A stretch of DNA of 64,000 nucleotides from Methylotenera_A sp031422335 (GCA_031422335.1 JANOQW010000033.1:1-64000), one strand, 5' to 3'. Positions 16,913 to 26,033 are shown, counted from the stretch's first letter. Program-made: numbers and translations. The notes: generated by a model not told the origin, from the letters alone.

Positions 16913-17767
16913 TTGCAAAAAATAATCCCATGGTTACATTATCCATTGGTGATGTCTTCCGTATTTGTTCTTTTCGCACTCTTGCAATCCCAAGGCGCCT
17001 CATTGGCAGCAAGCACCTATCTGCCCATCGTCATGGCGGCTGTGCTAATTACTTTACTTGAATTCAAATTTCCGCATTCAACCGCTTGGAAGCCGAACTT
17101 CTCAGAATTAAAAATAGATTTGATGTTTATGACTGTAGTGCAGCTAGTATTGCCACCGTTAATAAGCTTCACTTTTATTTATTTGCTTGTCGAGCCAATT
17201 AAAGCGCTCAATTTACCGTTTTCGCAACTTTGGCCACACGCTTGGCCCATTTGGGCGCAGGTCATCGCCATGATATTAACCGTAGATTTTCTGCGTTATT
17301 GGTTGCATCGCGCTGCGCACACCAACAAGTATTTATGGCGCTTGCATGCTGTACATCACTCAGTTCAACAGCTTTACTGGCTTAACACCGCGCGCTTTCA
17401 TCCTCTGGAAAAAATATTACAGATGATGATGGATAGCTTACCGTTTTTACTGATGGGCGTTAACACGCATGTGTTAGGCCTCTATTACCTAGCGTATGCG
17501 ACCAATGGTTTTTTACAACATTCCAACATTCAATTGCGTTTTGGCATACTAAATTACTTGCTGGGCACTGCAGAGTTACATCGCTGGCATCACTCGCGAC
17601 TGCCTGAAGAATCCAATGCAAATTATGGCAACAATGTCATTGTTTGGGATCTACTATTTGGCACGTGGTTTTTGCCTAAAAACCGTAGCATCAATACCTT
17701 AGGCTTGCTCGAAACAGATTATCCGAAAACGTTTTTTGGATTATTGCGCGCACCTTTTAAGCGCTGA
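16913..17767 (+). CDS. Sterol desaturase/fatty-acid-hydroxylase-family enzyme
   Basis: The 284-residue integral membrane protein has the histidine clusters of the di-iron hydroxylase superfamily: His132-x3-His136, His145-x2-HisHis148-149 and His223-x2-HisHis226-227, plus His203. Membrane segments flank these. Members hydroxylate or desaturate lipids and carotenoids using oxygen; the substrate here is unknown. The start is a TTG preceded by AGGAGAG, a strong ribosome-binding site. The GH3-type gene begins eight nt after its stop, so the two products are probably made together. Confidence 0.88.
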   Translation: MQKIIPWLHYPLVMSSVFVLFALLQSQGASLAASTYLPIVMAAVLITLLEFKFPHSTAWKPNFSELKIDLMFMTVVQLVLPPLISFTFIYLLVEPIKALNLPFSQLWPHAWPIWAQVIAMILTVDFLRYWLHRAAHTNKYLWRLHAVHHSVQQLYWLNTARFHPLEKILQMMMDSLPFLLMGVNTHVLGLYYLAYATNGFLQHSNIQLRFGILNYLLGTAELHRWHHSRLPEESNANYGNNVIVWDLLFGTWFLPKNRSINTLGLLETDYPKTFFGLLRAPFKR

Positions 17768-17775
17768 TTTTACAG

Positions 17776-19422
17776 ATGCAACAATTCATATTTCGTGCGG
17801 GAATGTTGCTTTATAAGCACAGACACTGGCGGCCTGTAAAGCGCTTCACGCACCAGCCAGCCACAGCACAAATGGACGTGTTGCAACGGTTACTGCATCA
17901 AAACCGTGATACACACTTTGGCAAAAAACATCGATTTTCCGAGATACATAATTATGCTAAATTTCAACAAAATATCCCAGTACAAACCTACGAAACACTT
18001 CGCCCATATATTGAGGAACAAAGGCTGACTAGCGCTAAAGCGCTCACAGCTGAATCGCCCAAATTTTATGCGCAGACCAGCGGCACGACTGGCGAACCAA
18101 AATACATCCCTATCACGCCAACGACGCTAAAAATGCATCGTGACGAGCAATCTTTATTCTCGTATTTGCAATACCGTGCTTGCCCAGAAGCATTTGCAGG
18201 AAAAGCTTTGGGCATCATGGGCGCGGCTGTTGAAGGCCATCTTGATTCAGGTCACGAGGTCGGCTCTGTTTCTGGCAATTTGTATCAATCGCTGCCCAAA
18301 ATCATACAGTCGCGCTTTGTGTTGCCGCCAGCCGTGTCTCGCATTACCAATTATGACCTCAAATATTTAGTCATATTAAGACTTGCACTAACTGAGCCAA
18401 ATATTACCTACGCTGGATCGCCCAATCCATCCACTTTTTTGCGACTACTGAATGTTTTAAACGAACAACGCGAAACACTGATTGAATCACTACTTACAGG
18501 CAAGTTGGCCGAAATAGACAATCTTGATGAGGACTTAAAAAACCAGCTTGAGCACAAATTTAAGCCAGACCCGGCAAGGGCCGCGTATATTAGCAGCCTG
18601 CCAGAATTAACTTTTGCCAATGTCTGGCCAGAGATAAAGCTGCTCACCACTTGGACAAGCGGTAGCTGTGGCATTGCGCTTACCGCATTGCGAGAGAAAT
18701 TGCCTCCAAGCACCAAAGTGATGGAATTGGGTTATCAATCCACTGAATTCCGCGGCAGTGTTGCCTTGCAGGCCGAAACTAGCGCTGGCTTGCCGCCATT
18801 GCACCATCATTTTTTTGAGTTCGTTGAGCAATCGCGATGGGATAACGATGACCCAGAGTTTCTGATGCTGCACCAACTAATTCAGGGGGAAATTTATTAC
18901 ATTCTCGTCACCAATGCTTCTGGTTTATTTAGATATTTCATGAATGATTTGGTACAAGTCAGTGGATTTTTTAATGCCACACCATTGCTGAGTTTTGTGC
19001 AAAAAGGCAAAGGTGTGACTAATCTAACGGGCGAGAAACTTTATGAGGCGCAAGTGATTAGCGCCATACAGGCAATATCTGTAACGCTTGGTTTAATCTC
19101 AAGTTTCTATATTTTGGTTGCCAATGAAAAAACCATGTCCTACCAACTTTTTCTAGAAACAGACGAACCCTGTCGAATCAATAACTCAACTTTCTCTAAA
19201 TTGCTTGACGAAAAATTAGGGGGGCTCAACATCGAGTATCAAGCCAAACGTGACAGCGGAAGGCTGGCGCCGCTAACCACCGCTTGGTTAATGCGCGGAA
19301 CCGCCGAAGCTAATAAAGCCAGCTGCATGAGCTTAGGTCAACGTGAAGGTCAATTTAAACCAACTGTTTTACAATACCTGCAAAATCTAAATTTACCGCT
19401 CGCAGATTATGCAATTAAATAA
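17776..19422 (+). CDS. GH3-type acyl-adenylate-forming amidosynthetase
   Basis: The 548-residue protein belongs to the GH3 auxin-responsive family. The ATP-binding motif TSGTTGEPK lies at 101-109. Later parts are ELGYQSTEFRG and LTGEKLYEAQ, which match the second and third GH3 adenylation motifs. GH3 enzymes adenylate a carboxylic acid and then join it to an amine, usually an amino acid; plant members act on jasmonate and auxin. Bacterial members are largely uncharacterised. The neighbours (membrane hydroxylase before, enolase-superfamily enzyme six nt after) suggest a small pathway making or modifying a lipid-amino-acid-like amide, which is inference. Confidence 0.87.
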   Translation: MQQFIFRAGMLLYKHRHWRPVKRFTHQPATAQMDVLQRLLHQNRDTHFGKKHRFSEIHNYAKFQQNIPVQTYETLRPYIEEQRLTSAKALTAESPKFYAQTSGTTGEPKYIPITPTTLKMHRDEQSLFSYLQYRACPEAFAGKALGIMGAAVEGHLDSGHEVGSVSGNLYQSLPKIIQSRFVLPPAVSRITNYDLKYLVILRLALTEPNITYAGSPNPSTFLRLLNVLNEQRETLIESLLTGKLAEIDNLDEDLKNQLEHKFKPDPARAAYISSLPELTFANVWPEIKLLTTWTSGSCGIALTALREKLPPSTKVMELGYQSTEFRGSVALQAETSAGLPPLHHHFFEFVEQSRWDNDDPEFLMLHQLIQGEIYYILVTNASGLFRYFMNDLVQVSGFFNATPLLSFVQKGKGVTNLTGEKLYEAQVISAIQAISVTLGLISSFYILVANEKTMSYQLFLETDEPCRINNSTFSKLLDEKLGGLNIEYQAKRDSGRLAPLTTAWLMRGTAEANKASCMSLGQREGQFKPTVLQYLQNLNLPLADYAIK

Positions 19423-19428
19423 ATTTAA

Positions 19429-20568
19429 ATGACTAAGGCACCTCGTTTTAAACTTGTTTTAAATCAAATCTCTATCCCGTTCCGGGTGAAGTTTCGCCAC
19501 GCTTCTGCCGAGCGAGCAGAAACATCCAGTCTTTGGGTTGAAGCGATTTCAGAAAATAGCTTGATCGGCTATGGCGAATCTTGCCCCAGAGGCTACGTCA
19601 CTGGCGAAACAATGGCATCTGCACAGAAGTTTTTTTCGCAATACCAAGACGCAATATGTAATGAAATCACCAGCCTCAGCACCTTGCGCACATGGGCGAA
19701 AAAACACCAAAATGAGTTAAACGCAAACCCTGCCGCATGGTGCGCCATTGAGCTTGCTATTCTGGATTTGCTGGCCAAGCAAGAAAATAAAAGCATTGAA
19801 TACTTTTTAAACCTGCCATCTTTACATGGCAATTTTCAATATTCAGCAGTGTTGGGTGATGCCAGTATCAATACGTTTAAGCTTAGTGCAGAGCAATATT
19901 TACAACAAGGCTTCACCGATTTTAAGCTAAAACTTTCAGGCGATATTGAACGCGACAAAGAGAAAATAGCCATCATGCGGCAAGGGACCAGCAAGACGCT
20001 TAGAATTAGGGTGGATGTTAACAATTTATGGAAAAGCGCTGACGAAGCAATTAGATTCTTACTGGCGCTGGATTGCCCTTTTTTCGCAATTGAGGAGCCG
20101 CTTCTACCCAATGCCTACCCTGAGCTTTCGCTTATTGCAAACGCACTCAGCTGTAAAATCATCTTGGATGAAAGCTTTTTACGGGTAGAGCAATTCGCAA
20201 TTTTGCAAGAAACGCCGCACCAATGGCTAATTAATCTGCGCATTTCCAAAATGGGTGGATTATTACGGTCACTCGCAATTATCGAATCTGCTCGAAAACT
20301 AGGTATCGGCCTGATTATTGGTGCGCAGGTTGGCGAAACCAGTTTGCTAACGCGAGCTGGCTTAACCGCCGCACTTGCCGCATCAGACATACTTATCGCG
20401 CAAGAAGGCGCATTTGGTACACATTTACTCGAAAGTGATATATGCAGTCCACCACTGATGTTTGCCAAAGCAGGGTTGCTTGATGTTGCAAATTATCCCA
20501 ACCTAGTTAAGCCTGGTTTAGGTTTTAGCTTTCAAGAAAAACCTAGCTTCATTTCAGAGTTGATTTAA
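19429..20568 (+). CDS. Enolase-superfamily enzyme (epimerase/OSBS-like)
   Basis: This 379-residue protein is of the muconate-lactonizing/mandelate-racemase branch. It keeps the catalytic lysines Lys166 and Lys168 (KLK) and Lys274 (RISKMGG). The metal ligands are Asp196 (RVDVNN), Glu222 (IEEPL) and Asp247 (ILDES). This second-lysine pattern is typical of dipeptide epimerases, N-succinylamino acid racemases and o-succinylbenzoate synthases. No menaquinone gene is near, so an epimerase role on an amino-acid-derived amide fits the GH3 neighbour better. It ends the operon; a hairpin follows at once. Confidence 0.85.
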   Translation: MTKAPRFKLVLNQISIPFRVKFRHASAERAETSSLWVEAISENSLIGYGESCPRGYVTGETMASAQKFFSQYQDAICNEITSLSTLRTWAKKHQNELNANPAAWCAIELAILDLLAKQENKSIEYFLNLPSLHGNFQYSAVLGDASINTFKLSAEQYLQQGFTDFKLKLSGDIERDKEKIAIMRQGTSKTLRIRVDVNNLWKSADEAIRFLLALDCPFFAIEEPLLPNAYPELSLIANALSCKIILDESFLRVEQFAILQETPHQWLINLRISKMGGLLRSLAIIESARKLGIGLIIGAQVGETSLLTRAGLTAALAASDILIAQEGAFGTHLLESDICSPPLMFAKAGLLDVANYPNLVKPGLGFSFQEKPSFISELI

Positions 20569-20570
20569 TA

Positions 20571-20598
20571 CTTCTTGCGCAATGCATTGCACAAGAAG
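20571..20598 (+). terminator. Hairpin at end of the GH3 operon
   Basis: CTTCTTG pairs with CAAGAAG and GCAAT with ATTGC, with one mismatch and a two-base loop, two nt after the enolase-superfamily stop. No T run follows, so it may end transcription only with help, or protect the mRNA 3' end. A TAAAAT -10-like box for glyQ lies about 20 nt further on. Confidence 0.55.
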
Positions 20599-20650
20599 AT
20601 TCGTGCGGTTTTGAGGTAAAATCATATTTTCGCAATAAACAAAAAATATA

Positions 20651-21568
20651 ATGGTCACCTTTCAGCAAATCATATTAACGCTTCAATCCTACTGGGATAA
20701 ACAAGGCTGTGCTTTACTACAACCATACGACATGGAAGTAGGCGCAGGTACTTCGCATACCGCCACATTTTTGCGCTCACTTGGCCCAGAGCCATGGAAA
20801 GCGGCTTACGTGCAACCTAGCCGCCGTCCAAAAGACGGTCGCTATGGCGAAAACCCAAATCGGCTTCAACACTATTACCAATACCAAGTGGTGCTAAAAC
20901 CTGCGCCTGCCAACATTTTAGAGTTGTATTTAGGCTCGCTAGAAGCATTGGGTTTCGACTTAAAAAAGAATGACATCCGCTTTGTGGAAGACGACTGGGA
21001 AAATCCAACACTCGGCGCTTGGGGCTTGGGCTGGGAGGTATGGTTGAACGGCATGGAAGTGACACAATTTACCTACTTTCAGCAAGTTGGTGGCATTAAT
21101 TGCAAACCAATTACGGGCGAAATCACCTACGGTTTAGAGCGCCTCGCCATGTATTTGCAGGGTGTCGATAGCGTGTACGATTTGCAGTACTCAGAAAACG
21201 TGAAATACGGCGACGTATTCCATCAAAACGAGGTGGAGCAATCGACCTATAATTTTGAGCATTCGGATGTGGAATTTTTGCTCACTGCCTTTATTGCGCA
21301 CGAAAAACAAGCCAAAAATCTTGTCGAACAAAAACTCGCACTGCCTGCTTATGAACAAGTGTTAAAAGCCGCACACACCTTTAACTTGCTAGATGCGCGC
21401 GGTGCAATTAGCGTCACAGAACGTGCAGCTTATATTGGCAAAATCCGTAATATTGCACGCAGTGTTGCGGCAAGCTACCTCGAAAGCCGCGCTGCACTTG
21501 GCTTCCCGCTTGCCTCAAAAGAGCATGCAACAGAAGTACTTACAGAATTAAATAAGAAAGCGGCTTAA
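20651..21568 (+). CDS. glyQ: Glycyl-tRNA synthetase alpha subunit
   Basis: The 305-residue protein is the catalytic-core alpha chain of the tetrameric bacterial glycyl-tRNA synthetase. The opening TFQQIILTLQSYWDKQGC and the later QPSRRPKDGRYGENPNRLQHYYQYQV are diagnostic. The stop is followed at once by a palindromic repeat and a GIY-YIG gene, so the usual close coupling with glyS is broken here by about 360 bp. Confidence 0.97.
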   Translation: MVTFQQIILTLQSYWDKQGCALLQPYDMEVGAGTSHTATFLRSLGPEPWKAAYVQPSRRPKDGRYGENPNRLQHYYQYQVVLKPAPANILELYLGSLEALGFDLKKNDIRFVEDDWENPTLGAWGLGWEVWLNGMEVTQFTYFQQVGGINCKPITGEITYGLERLAMYLQGVDSVYDLQYSENVKYGDVFHQNEVEQSTYNFEHSDVEFLLTAFIAHEKQAKNLVEQKLALPAYEQVLKAAHTFNLLDARGAISVTERAAYIGKIRNIARSVAASYLESRAALGFPLASKEHATEVLTELNKKAA

Positions 21569-21570
21569 CC

Positions 21571-21597
21571 GTCATTCCCGCGCAGGCGGGAATCTAG
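21571..21597 (+). repeat. Inverted repeat, left copy (attcccgc family)
   Basis: The 20-nt palindrome attcccgcgcaggcgggaat (21574-21593) sits in a 27-nt unit starting gtcattcccgcg. The same unit occurs inverted at 21894-21920 with 25 of 27 bases alike. The form resembles the dRS3-type repeats known from Neisseria (attccc-N8-gggaat). It begins two nt after the glyQ stop. Confidence 0.85.
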
Positions 21598-21608
21598 GCA
21601 AGGATAAT

Positions 21609-21893
21609 ATGCAACCATGTGTTTACATATTAGCAAGCGAACGAAATGGGACTTTGTATATTGGCGTTACTTCTGGCCTTTTGGGAAGAACATGGCAACA
21701 TAAAAACAATGTCATTGAAGGCTTTACAAAAAAACATGAAGTTCATCTATTGGTTTGGTACGAGCCGCATGCCACGATGGAATCGGCGATAACGCGTGAA
21801 AAGGCACTTAAAAAATGGAACAGGATTTGGAAATTACGATTAATTGAGCAATTTAATCCTGAATGGCAAGATTTATACGAACAACTTACTTGA
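21609..21893 (+). CDS. GIY-YIG nuclease-domain protein
   Basis: This 94-residue single-domain protein has the GIY motif in degenerate form (VYI, residues 5-7) and YIG at 17-19. Arg27, His31 and the metal-binding Glu58 are also present, so the active site looks intact. It is of the short UPF0213/COG2827 type. AAGGA precedes its ATG. It is bracketed by 27-nt inverted repeats and splits glyQ from glyS, which suggests an inserted cassette. Whether the nuclease moves or maintains these repeats is unproven. Confidence 0.9.
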   Translation: MQPCVYILASERNGTLYIGVTSGLLGRTWQHKNNVIEGFTKKHEVHLLVWYEPHATMESAITREKALKKWNRIWKLRLIEQFNPEWQDLYEQLT

Positions 21894-21920
21894 CTGGATT
21901 CCCGCCTACGCGGGAATGAC
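21894..21920 (-). repeat. Inverted repeat, right copy (attcccgc family)
   Basis: The palindrome attcccgcctacgcgggaat spans 21898-21917. Read on the minus strand the 27-nt unit matches the left copy at 25 positions. It begins on the base after the GIY-YIG stop and ends eight bases before the glyS start, so it provides most of the glyS leader. Confidence 0.85.
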
Positions 21921-21928
21921 GAGAATGA

Positions 21929-24052
21929 ATGAGCATGGAAAAAAACCCACATAATAAAAACTTGTTAGTAGAGCTTTTTGTAGAAGAATTGCCGCCAAAA
22001 GCGCTGAATAAACTAGGCGAAGCGTTTTCTAGTGTGTTGTTTGAATCGCTCAAGTTGCAAGGTTTAACACTTGATAACGCCAGTGTGACTGCATTTGCCA
22101 CACCGCGCCGTTTGGCCGCGCACGTGATGTATGTAAAAGATAAAGCCGATGATAAGCAAATCTCACAAAAGCTGATGCCCGCGACTGTGGGCTTAGACGC
22201 CAACGGTAAAGCAACGCCAGCTTTGATTAAAAAATTGCAAAGTCTGGGTGTAGATGCAGCTGCTGGCGAAAGCGTTGTAAGCCAGCTTAAAAATGACAAT
22301 AACACCCTGTTTTTAGATGTCCTGCAATCAGGCGTGACCCTACCAGATGGCTTGCAAAAAGCTGTGGATGAAGCCTTAGCCAAATTGCCTATCCCTAAAG
22401 TGATGACTTACCAATTGCAAGATGGTTGGACTAGTGTCAATTTTGTACGCCCTGCGCATGGCTTAGTGGCCATGCATGGTAGCAGCATCTTGGATATTTC
22501 TGTACTGGGTTTAAAATCTGGCAACACCACGCAAGGCCACCGTTTTGAGGCAAAAAATACGCACATTACTTTAAGCCATGCTGATAGTTACGAGACGCAA
22601 TTATTAACCGAAGGCGCAGTTATCGCCAGCTTTGCAGCACGCAAAGCCGAAATTGCAAAGCAACTCAACGCAGCTGCAGCTAAACAGAACTTAAAACCAA
22701 TTGACGACGACGCATTGTTGGATGAAGTCACCGCGCTGGTAGAGCGCCCGAATGTGTTATTGGGTCAATTTGAAAAAGAATTTTTGGAAGTTCCGCAAGA
22801 ATGCCTGATTTTAACCATGAAGGCGAATCAAAAATATTTTCCGTTATTAGATGCCAACAATAATCTCACCAACAAATTTTTAATCGTATCTAACATTTCA
22901 CCCGCTGACCCAAGCGCTGTCATTCAAGGCAACGAGCGTGTAGTACGTCCGCGCTTAGCCGATGCAAAGTTCTTCTTCGACCAAGACCGCAAAAAGACGC
23001 TGGAAAGCCGCATCGCAGGTTTGGATAAAGTGGTTTACCACAATAAATTAGGCAGCCAAGGCGAGCGTAATGCGCGCGTGGTAAAAATTGCAGCTGAAAT
23101 TGCCAAACACCTTGGAAAAGCTGATTTAGTCGCTAAAGTTGAGCAAGCTGCGCGTCTTTCCAAAGCAGATTTAGTGACAGATATGGTGGGTGAATTCCCA
23201 GAGTTACAGGGCATTATGGGACGCTATTATGCCCAACATGAAGGCTTAGATAACGATGTAGCTTACGCAATTGAAGACCACTACAAACCGCGCTTTGCAG
23301 GTGATGAACTGCCGCGTAACGAAGTGGGCGTCATCGTCGCGCTTGCAGATAAGCTAGAAATATTAGTTGGTTTATTTAGCATCAATGAAGAGCCTACTGG
23401 AGATAAAGATCCCTTTGGGTTGCGCAGACACGCATTTGGTATCATCCGAATGCTAGTTGAAAAAGATTTGCCTATCAGTATTCTTCACTTGATCGGAATT
23501 GGTGAGTCGGTTCTTAATAGAAATGCTGTACTTGACTCCCTTCAGAAGTTTACATTTGATCGCTTTGCTGGAATGCTGCGTGACCAAGGTTATAGCGCGC
23601 AAGAAATCGACGCAGTGCTTTCTCTCGCTACACCAGTAATGTATAACTTGAACAAAACTCCTAAACGTTTAGGTGCAGTTCACGCTTTTGCGTCGCTCGC
23701 AGAAGCACCCGCCCTAGCTGCTGCCAATAAGCGTGTGGGCAATATCTTGAAAAAAGTAGAAGGTGAATTGAAAGCAGAAGTAAATACTAACTTACTGCAA
23801 GAACCTGCTGAAATCGCGCTCAACAACGCTTTGAGCAAAGTAAAACCTGAAGCCGACAAGCTATTTGAAAACGGCGATTACACAGCCTCACTCAAAGCAC
23901 TAGCAGCGTTAAAAGCGCCTGTAGATGACTTTTTTGATAACGTGATGGTGAATGCGGATGATGTGGATTTGAAAAACAACCGCTTAGCCCTATTAAATCA
24001 GCTACATCAAACCATGAACCGCGTTGCAGATTTATCTAAACTAGCCAGCTAA
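21929..24052 (+). CDS. glyS: Glycyl-tRNA synthetase beta subunit
   Basis: The 707-residue beta chain carries the HD-like domain and the C-terminal anticodon-binding region. The opening LLVELFVEELPPKAL and the central PRLADAKFFFDQDRK are family signatures. Two start codons are close together (MSM); the second would remove two residues. No strong ribosome-binding site is seen because the repeat runs up to the start. gmhB and plsC follow with gaps of a few bases. Confidence 0.96.
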   Translation: MSMEKNPHNKNLLVELFVEELPPKALNKLGEAFSSVLFESLKLQGLTLDNASVTAFATPRRLAAHVMYVKDKADDKQISQKLMPATVGLDANGKATPALIKKLQSLGVDAAAGESVVSQLKNDNNTLFLDVLQSGVTLPDGLQKAVDEALAKLPIPKVMTYQLQDGWTSVNFVRPAHGLVAMHGSSILDISVLGLKSGNTTQGHRFEAKNTHITLSHADSYETQLLTEGAVIASFAARKAEIAKQLNAAAAKQNLKPIDDDALLDEVTALVERPNVLLGQFEKEFLEVPQECLILTMKANQKYFPLLDANNNLTNKFLIVSNISPADPSAVIQGNERVVRPRLADAKFFFDQDRKKTLESRIAGLDKVVYHNKLGSQGERNARVVKIAAEIAKHLGKADLVAKVEQAARLSKADLVTDMVGEFPELQGIMGRYYAQHEGLDNDVAYAIEDHYKPRFAGDELPRNEVGVIVALADKLEILVGLFSINEEPTGDKDPFGLRRHAFGIIRMLVEKDLPISILHLIGIGESVLNRNAVLDSLQKFTFDRFAGMLRDQGYSAQEIDAVLSLATPVMYNLNKTPKRLGAVHAFASLAEAPALAAANKRVGNILKKVEGELKAEVNTNLLQEPAEIALNNALSKVKPEADKLFENGDYTASLKALAALKAPVDDFFDNVMVNADDVDLKNNRLALLNQLHQTMNRVADLSKLAS

Positions 24053-24055
24053 CCA

Positions 24056-24598
24056 ATGAAACTCGTTATTTTAGATAGAGATGGCGTCATCAATCAAGAT
24101 TCCGCCAATTTCATCAAGAACCCGAACGAGTGGATTGCGCTAGCGGGCAGCTTGGAAGCGATTGCGCTACTGAACCAATCTGGCTTTCGCGTAGCTTTGG
24201 CCACCAATCAATCTGGCGTCGGGCGTGGGCTTTACGATATGGCGACGCTGAACGCCATTCACGATAAAATGCACAGGGCTTTAGCGCAGGTAGGCGGGCG
24301 TATTGATGCGCTATTTTATTGCCCACACACCGCGGATGATAACTGCAGTTGCCGCAAACCCAAAACAGGCATGATTGAAGATATTGCGCGTAGATTTTCG
24401 GTGGATTTAAGCGAGGTTTATGCGGTGGGTGATTCGCTACGCGATTTACAAGCTTTCCATGATGCAGGCTGCAAGCCAATATTGGTGCGCTCTGGCAAGG
24501 GGGAAGAAACGCTCGCACAGGGAAACTTGCCAAAAGGTACACTAATTTTTGCCGATTTAAACGAAGCGGCGCAACATATTGTTGCAGAAGATATTTAG
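24056..24598 (+). CDS. gmhB: D-glycero-beta-D-manno-heptose 1,7-bisphosphate phosphatase
   Basis: GmhB removes the C7 phosphate in the ADP-heptose route for lipopolysaccharide core. The 180-residue HAD enzyme has catalytic Asp7 and Asp9 in LDRDGVIN. A zinc site is formed by Cys89, His91, Cys97 and Cys99, which is typical of GmhB and not of most HAD proteins. It starts three nt after glyS and is followed two nt later by plsC, as in many betaproteobacteria. Confidence 0.94.
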   Translation: MKLVILDRDGVINQDSANFIKNPNEWIALAGSLEAIALLNQSGFRVALATNQSGVGRGLYDMATLNAIHDKMHRALAQVGGRIDALFYCPHTADDNCSCRKPKTGMIEDIARRFSVDLSEVYAVGDSLRDLQAFHDAGCKPILVRSGKGEETLAQGNLPKGTLIFADLNEAAQHIVAEDI

Positions 24599-24600
24599 CC

Positions 24601-25311
24601 TTGATTATTTGGCTGCGCTCACTATTATTTTTACTTGGCATGCTGATTATCTCGCCAACTTTTGCAATTTTGGTGATTTTATTACTGCCATTCAGCAATT
24701 TTGCGCGCTGCCGTATGGCCAGCTATTGGGCGCATTGCGCTTTGTTTTGGCTTAAACTCACCTGTAATTTGGGTTTTAAGGTGCGTGGCCGTGAAAACAT
24801 TCCCAATCATCCTTCCATTATCTTGTGCAAACACCAATCGGCATGGGAGACCATCGCGCTGCAAGTGATTTTTCCGCCGCAAATTTATGTGATGAAGCGC
24901 GAGCTTTTGTATATTCCCATTTTGGGCTGGGCTTGGATGGCACTCTGTTCAATTCCGATTGACCGCAGTGCTGGGCGCGAGGCGCTTAAAAAGTTGGTGT
25001 CGCATGGCAAAGATAGGCTTGCACGCGGTTTGTGGGTAGTGATTTTCCCAGAAGGCACGCGCATTGCACCTGGCGCGCGAAGCAAATATCATATTGGTGG
25101 CGCTTGGTTGGCTGCTCATACGCAGACTACAGTTGTTCCTGTGGCGCACAATGCGGGTTTATTTTGGCGCAAAAATGCGTTTAGTAAATTGCCCGGCACC
25201 ATTACCTTGAGCATAGGCAAGCCGATTGAAACCGCAGATTTAAAAACAGATGCACTGAACCAGCAAGTAGAAGACTGGATTGAGGCGGAAATGCTGACCT
25301 TAAATGGCTAA
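24601..25311 (+). CDS. plsC: 1-acyl-sn-glycerol-3-phosphate acyltransferase
   Basis: The 236-residue membrane-bound enzyme turns lysophosphatidic acid into phosphatidic acid. It has an N-terminal hydrophobic anchor (about 1-30). The catalytic motif is His78-x4-Glu83 in KHQSAWET; glutamate in place of the usual aspartate is common in this betaproteobacterial group. FPEGTR follows at 149-154. The start is TTG. It overlaps the next gene by 8 bp. A second, truncated acyltransferase of this family lies at the window's right edge. Confidence 0.92.
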   Translation: MIIWLRSLLFLLGMLIISPTFAILVILLLPFSNFARCRMASYWAHCALFWLKLTCNLGFKVRGRENIPNHPSIILCKHQSAWETIALQVIFPPQIYVMKRELLYIPILGWAWMALCSIPIDRSAGREALKKLVSHGKDRLARGLWVVIFPEGTRIAPGARSKYHIGGAWLAAHTQTTVVPVAHNAGLFWRKNAFSKLPGTITLSIGKPIETADLKTDALNQQVEDWIEAEMLTLNG

Positions 25312-26029
25312 TCAAGTTTTAACACTGGCAACTGGCGAGACAATTTCTTACCTGCTAGAACGTCGTCCGCGGCGTACGGTGGGTTTAAAAATTACAGAAA
25401 ACGGTTTAGTTGTGCACGCGCCAAAACGCATTTTTGAATTCCAGCTCAATCAAATTTTGCAAGAAAAAGCGGGCTGGATTTTAAAAAAATTACAAGCACG
25501 CGAAGCCAATCAAATTGAGAAGTTACAGTGGGTAGATGGTGAACACTTGTTGTATCTAGGCCAAGATATTCAACTGAGTATTTCGACAAATAACACCAAT
25601 AAAAAGCCTATTTTAGATGAAAATAAATTAAAAATACATGCTCTGGAAGCCAATATCCATGCGGGTGCTGGCAAGGCAGTGTTTACTAAACAAGTGATTG
25701 GTTGGTATAAGAAGCAAGCCGTGCTAGATTTTGCGCGCAGGCTGGAGATTTTAGCAGCAAAATTGGGCGTAGCCACGCCGCCACTCACGCTATCTAATGC
25801 GCAATCGCGCTGGGGAAGTTGCAACAGCCGCGGCGAAGTGCGACTAAGTTGGCGCCTGTTGCAAGCCCCGCCACATATTATTAATTATGTGATTTGCCAC
25901 GAGCTGGCGCATTTAAAGCAAATGAATCACTCGGCTAAATTTTACGCCGTGGTGGAGCAGCTGTTTCCCAACTACAAAGCAGCAGAGAATGAGCTAAAAC
26001 TACTGTCGCCACAATTACACCGCATCTAG
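25304..26029 (+). CDS. YgjP-like zinc metallopeptidase
   Basis: The 241-residue protein belongs to the YgjP/SprT-like (DUF45) family. The zinc motif is His199-Glu200-x2-His203 (CHELAHLKQMNH), with SRWGSCNS upstream near 168-175. Its job is not settled; a WSS1-like protease role in DNA-protein repair has been proposed for the fold. Residues 112-124 (HALEANIHAGAGK) are encoded by a sequence matching the dispersed palindrome, so the gene seems to have taken in a repeat without loss of frame. The start overlaps plsC. Confidence 0.88.
   Translation: MANQVLTLATGETISYLLERRPRRTVGLKITENGLVVHAPKRIFEFQLNQILQEKAGWILKKLQAREANQIEKLQWVDGEHLLYLGQDIQLSISTNNTNKKPILDENKLKIHALEANIHAGAGKAVFTKQVIGWYKKQAVLDFARRLEILAAKLGVATPPLTLSNAQSRWGSCNSRGEVRLSWRLLQAPPHIINYVICHELAHLKQMNHSAKFYAVVEQLFPNYKAAENELKLLSPQLHRI
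25638..25676. repeat. REP-like palindrome inside the YgjP-like gene
   Basis: The first 28 nt follow the family consensus (atgctctg-g-aagccaatatcc-atgcggg) at all but one or two sites. The right arm has diverged to gtgctggcaag. It lies in a poorly conserved linker of the host protein and stays in frame. Confidence 0.72.
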
Positions 26030-26033
26030 CTTG

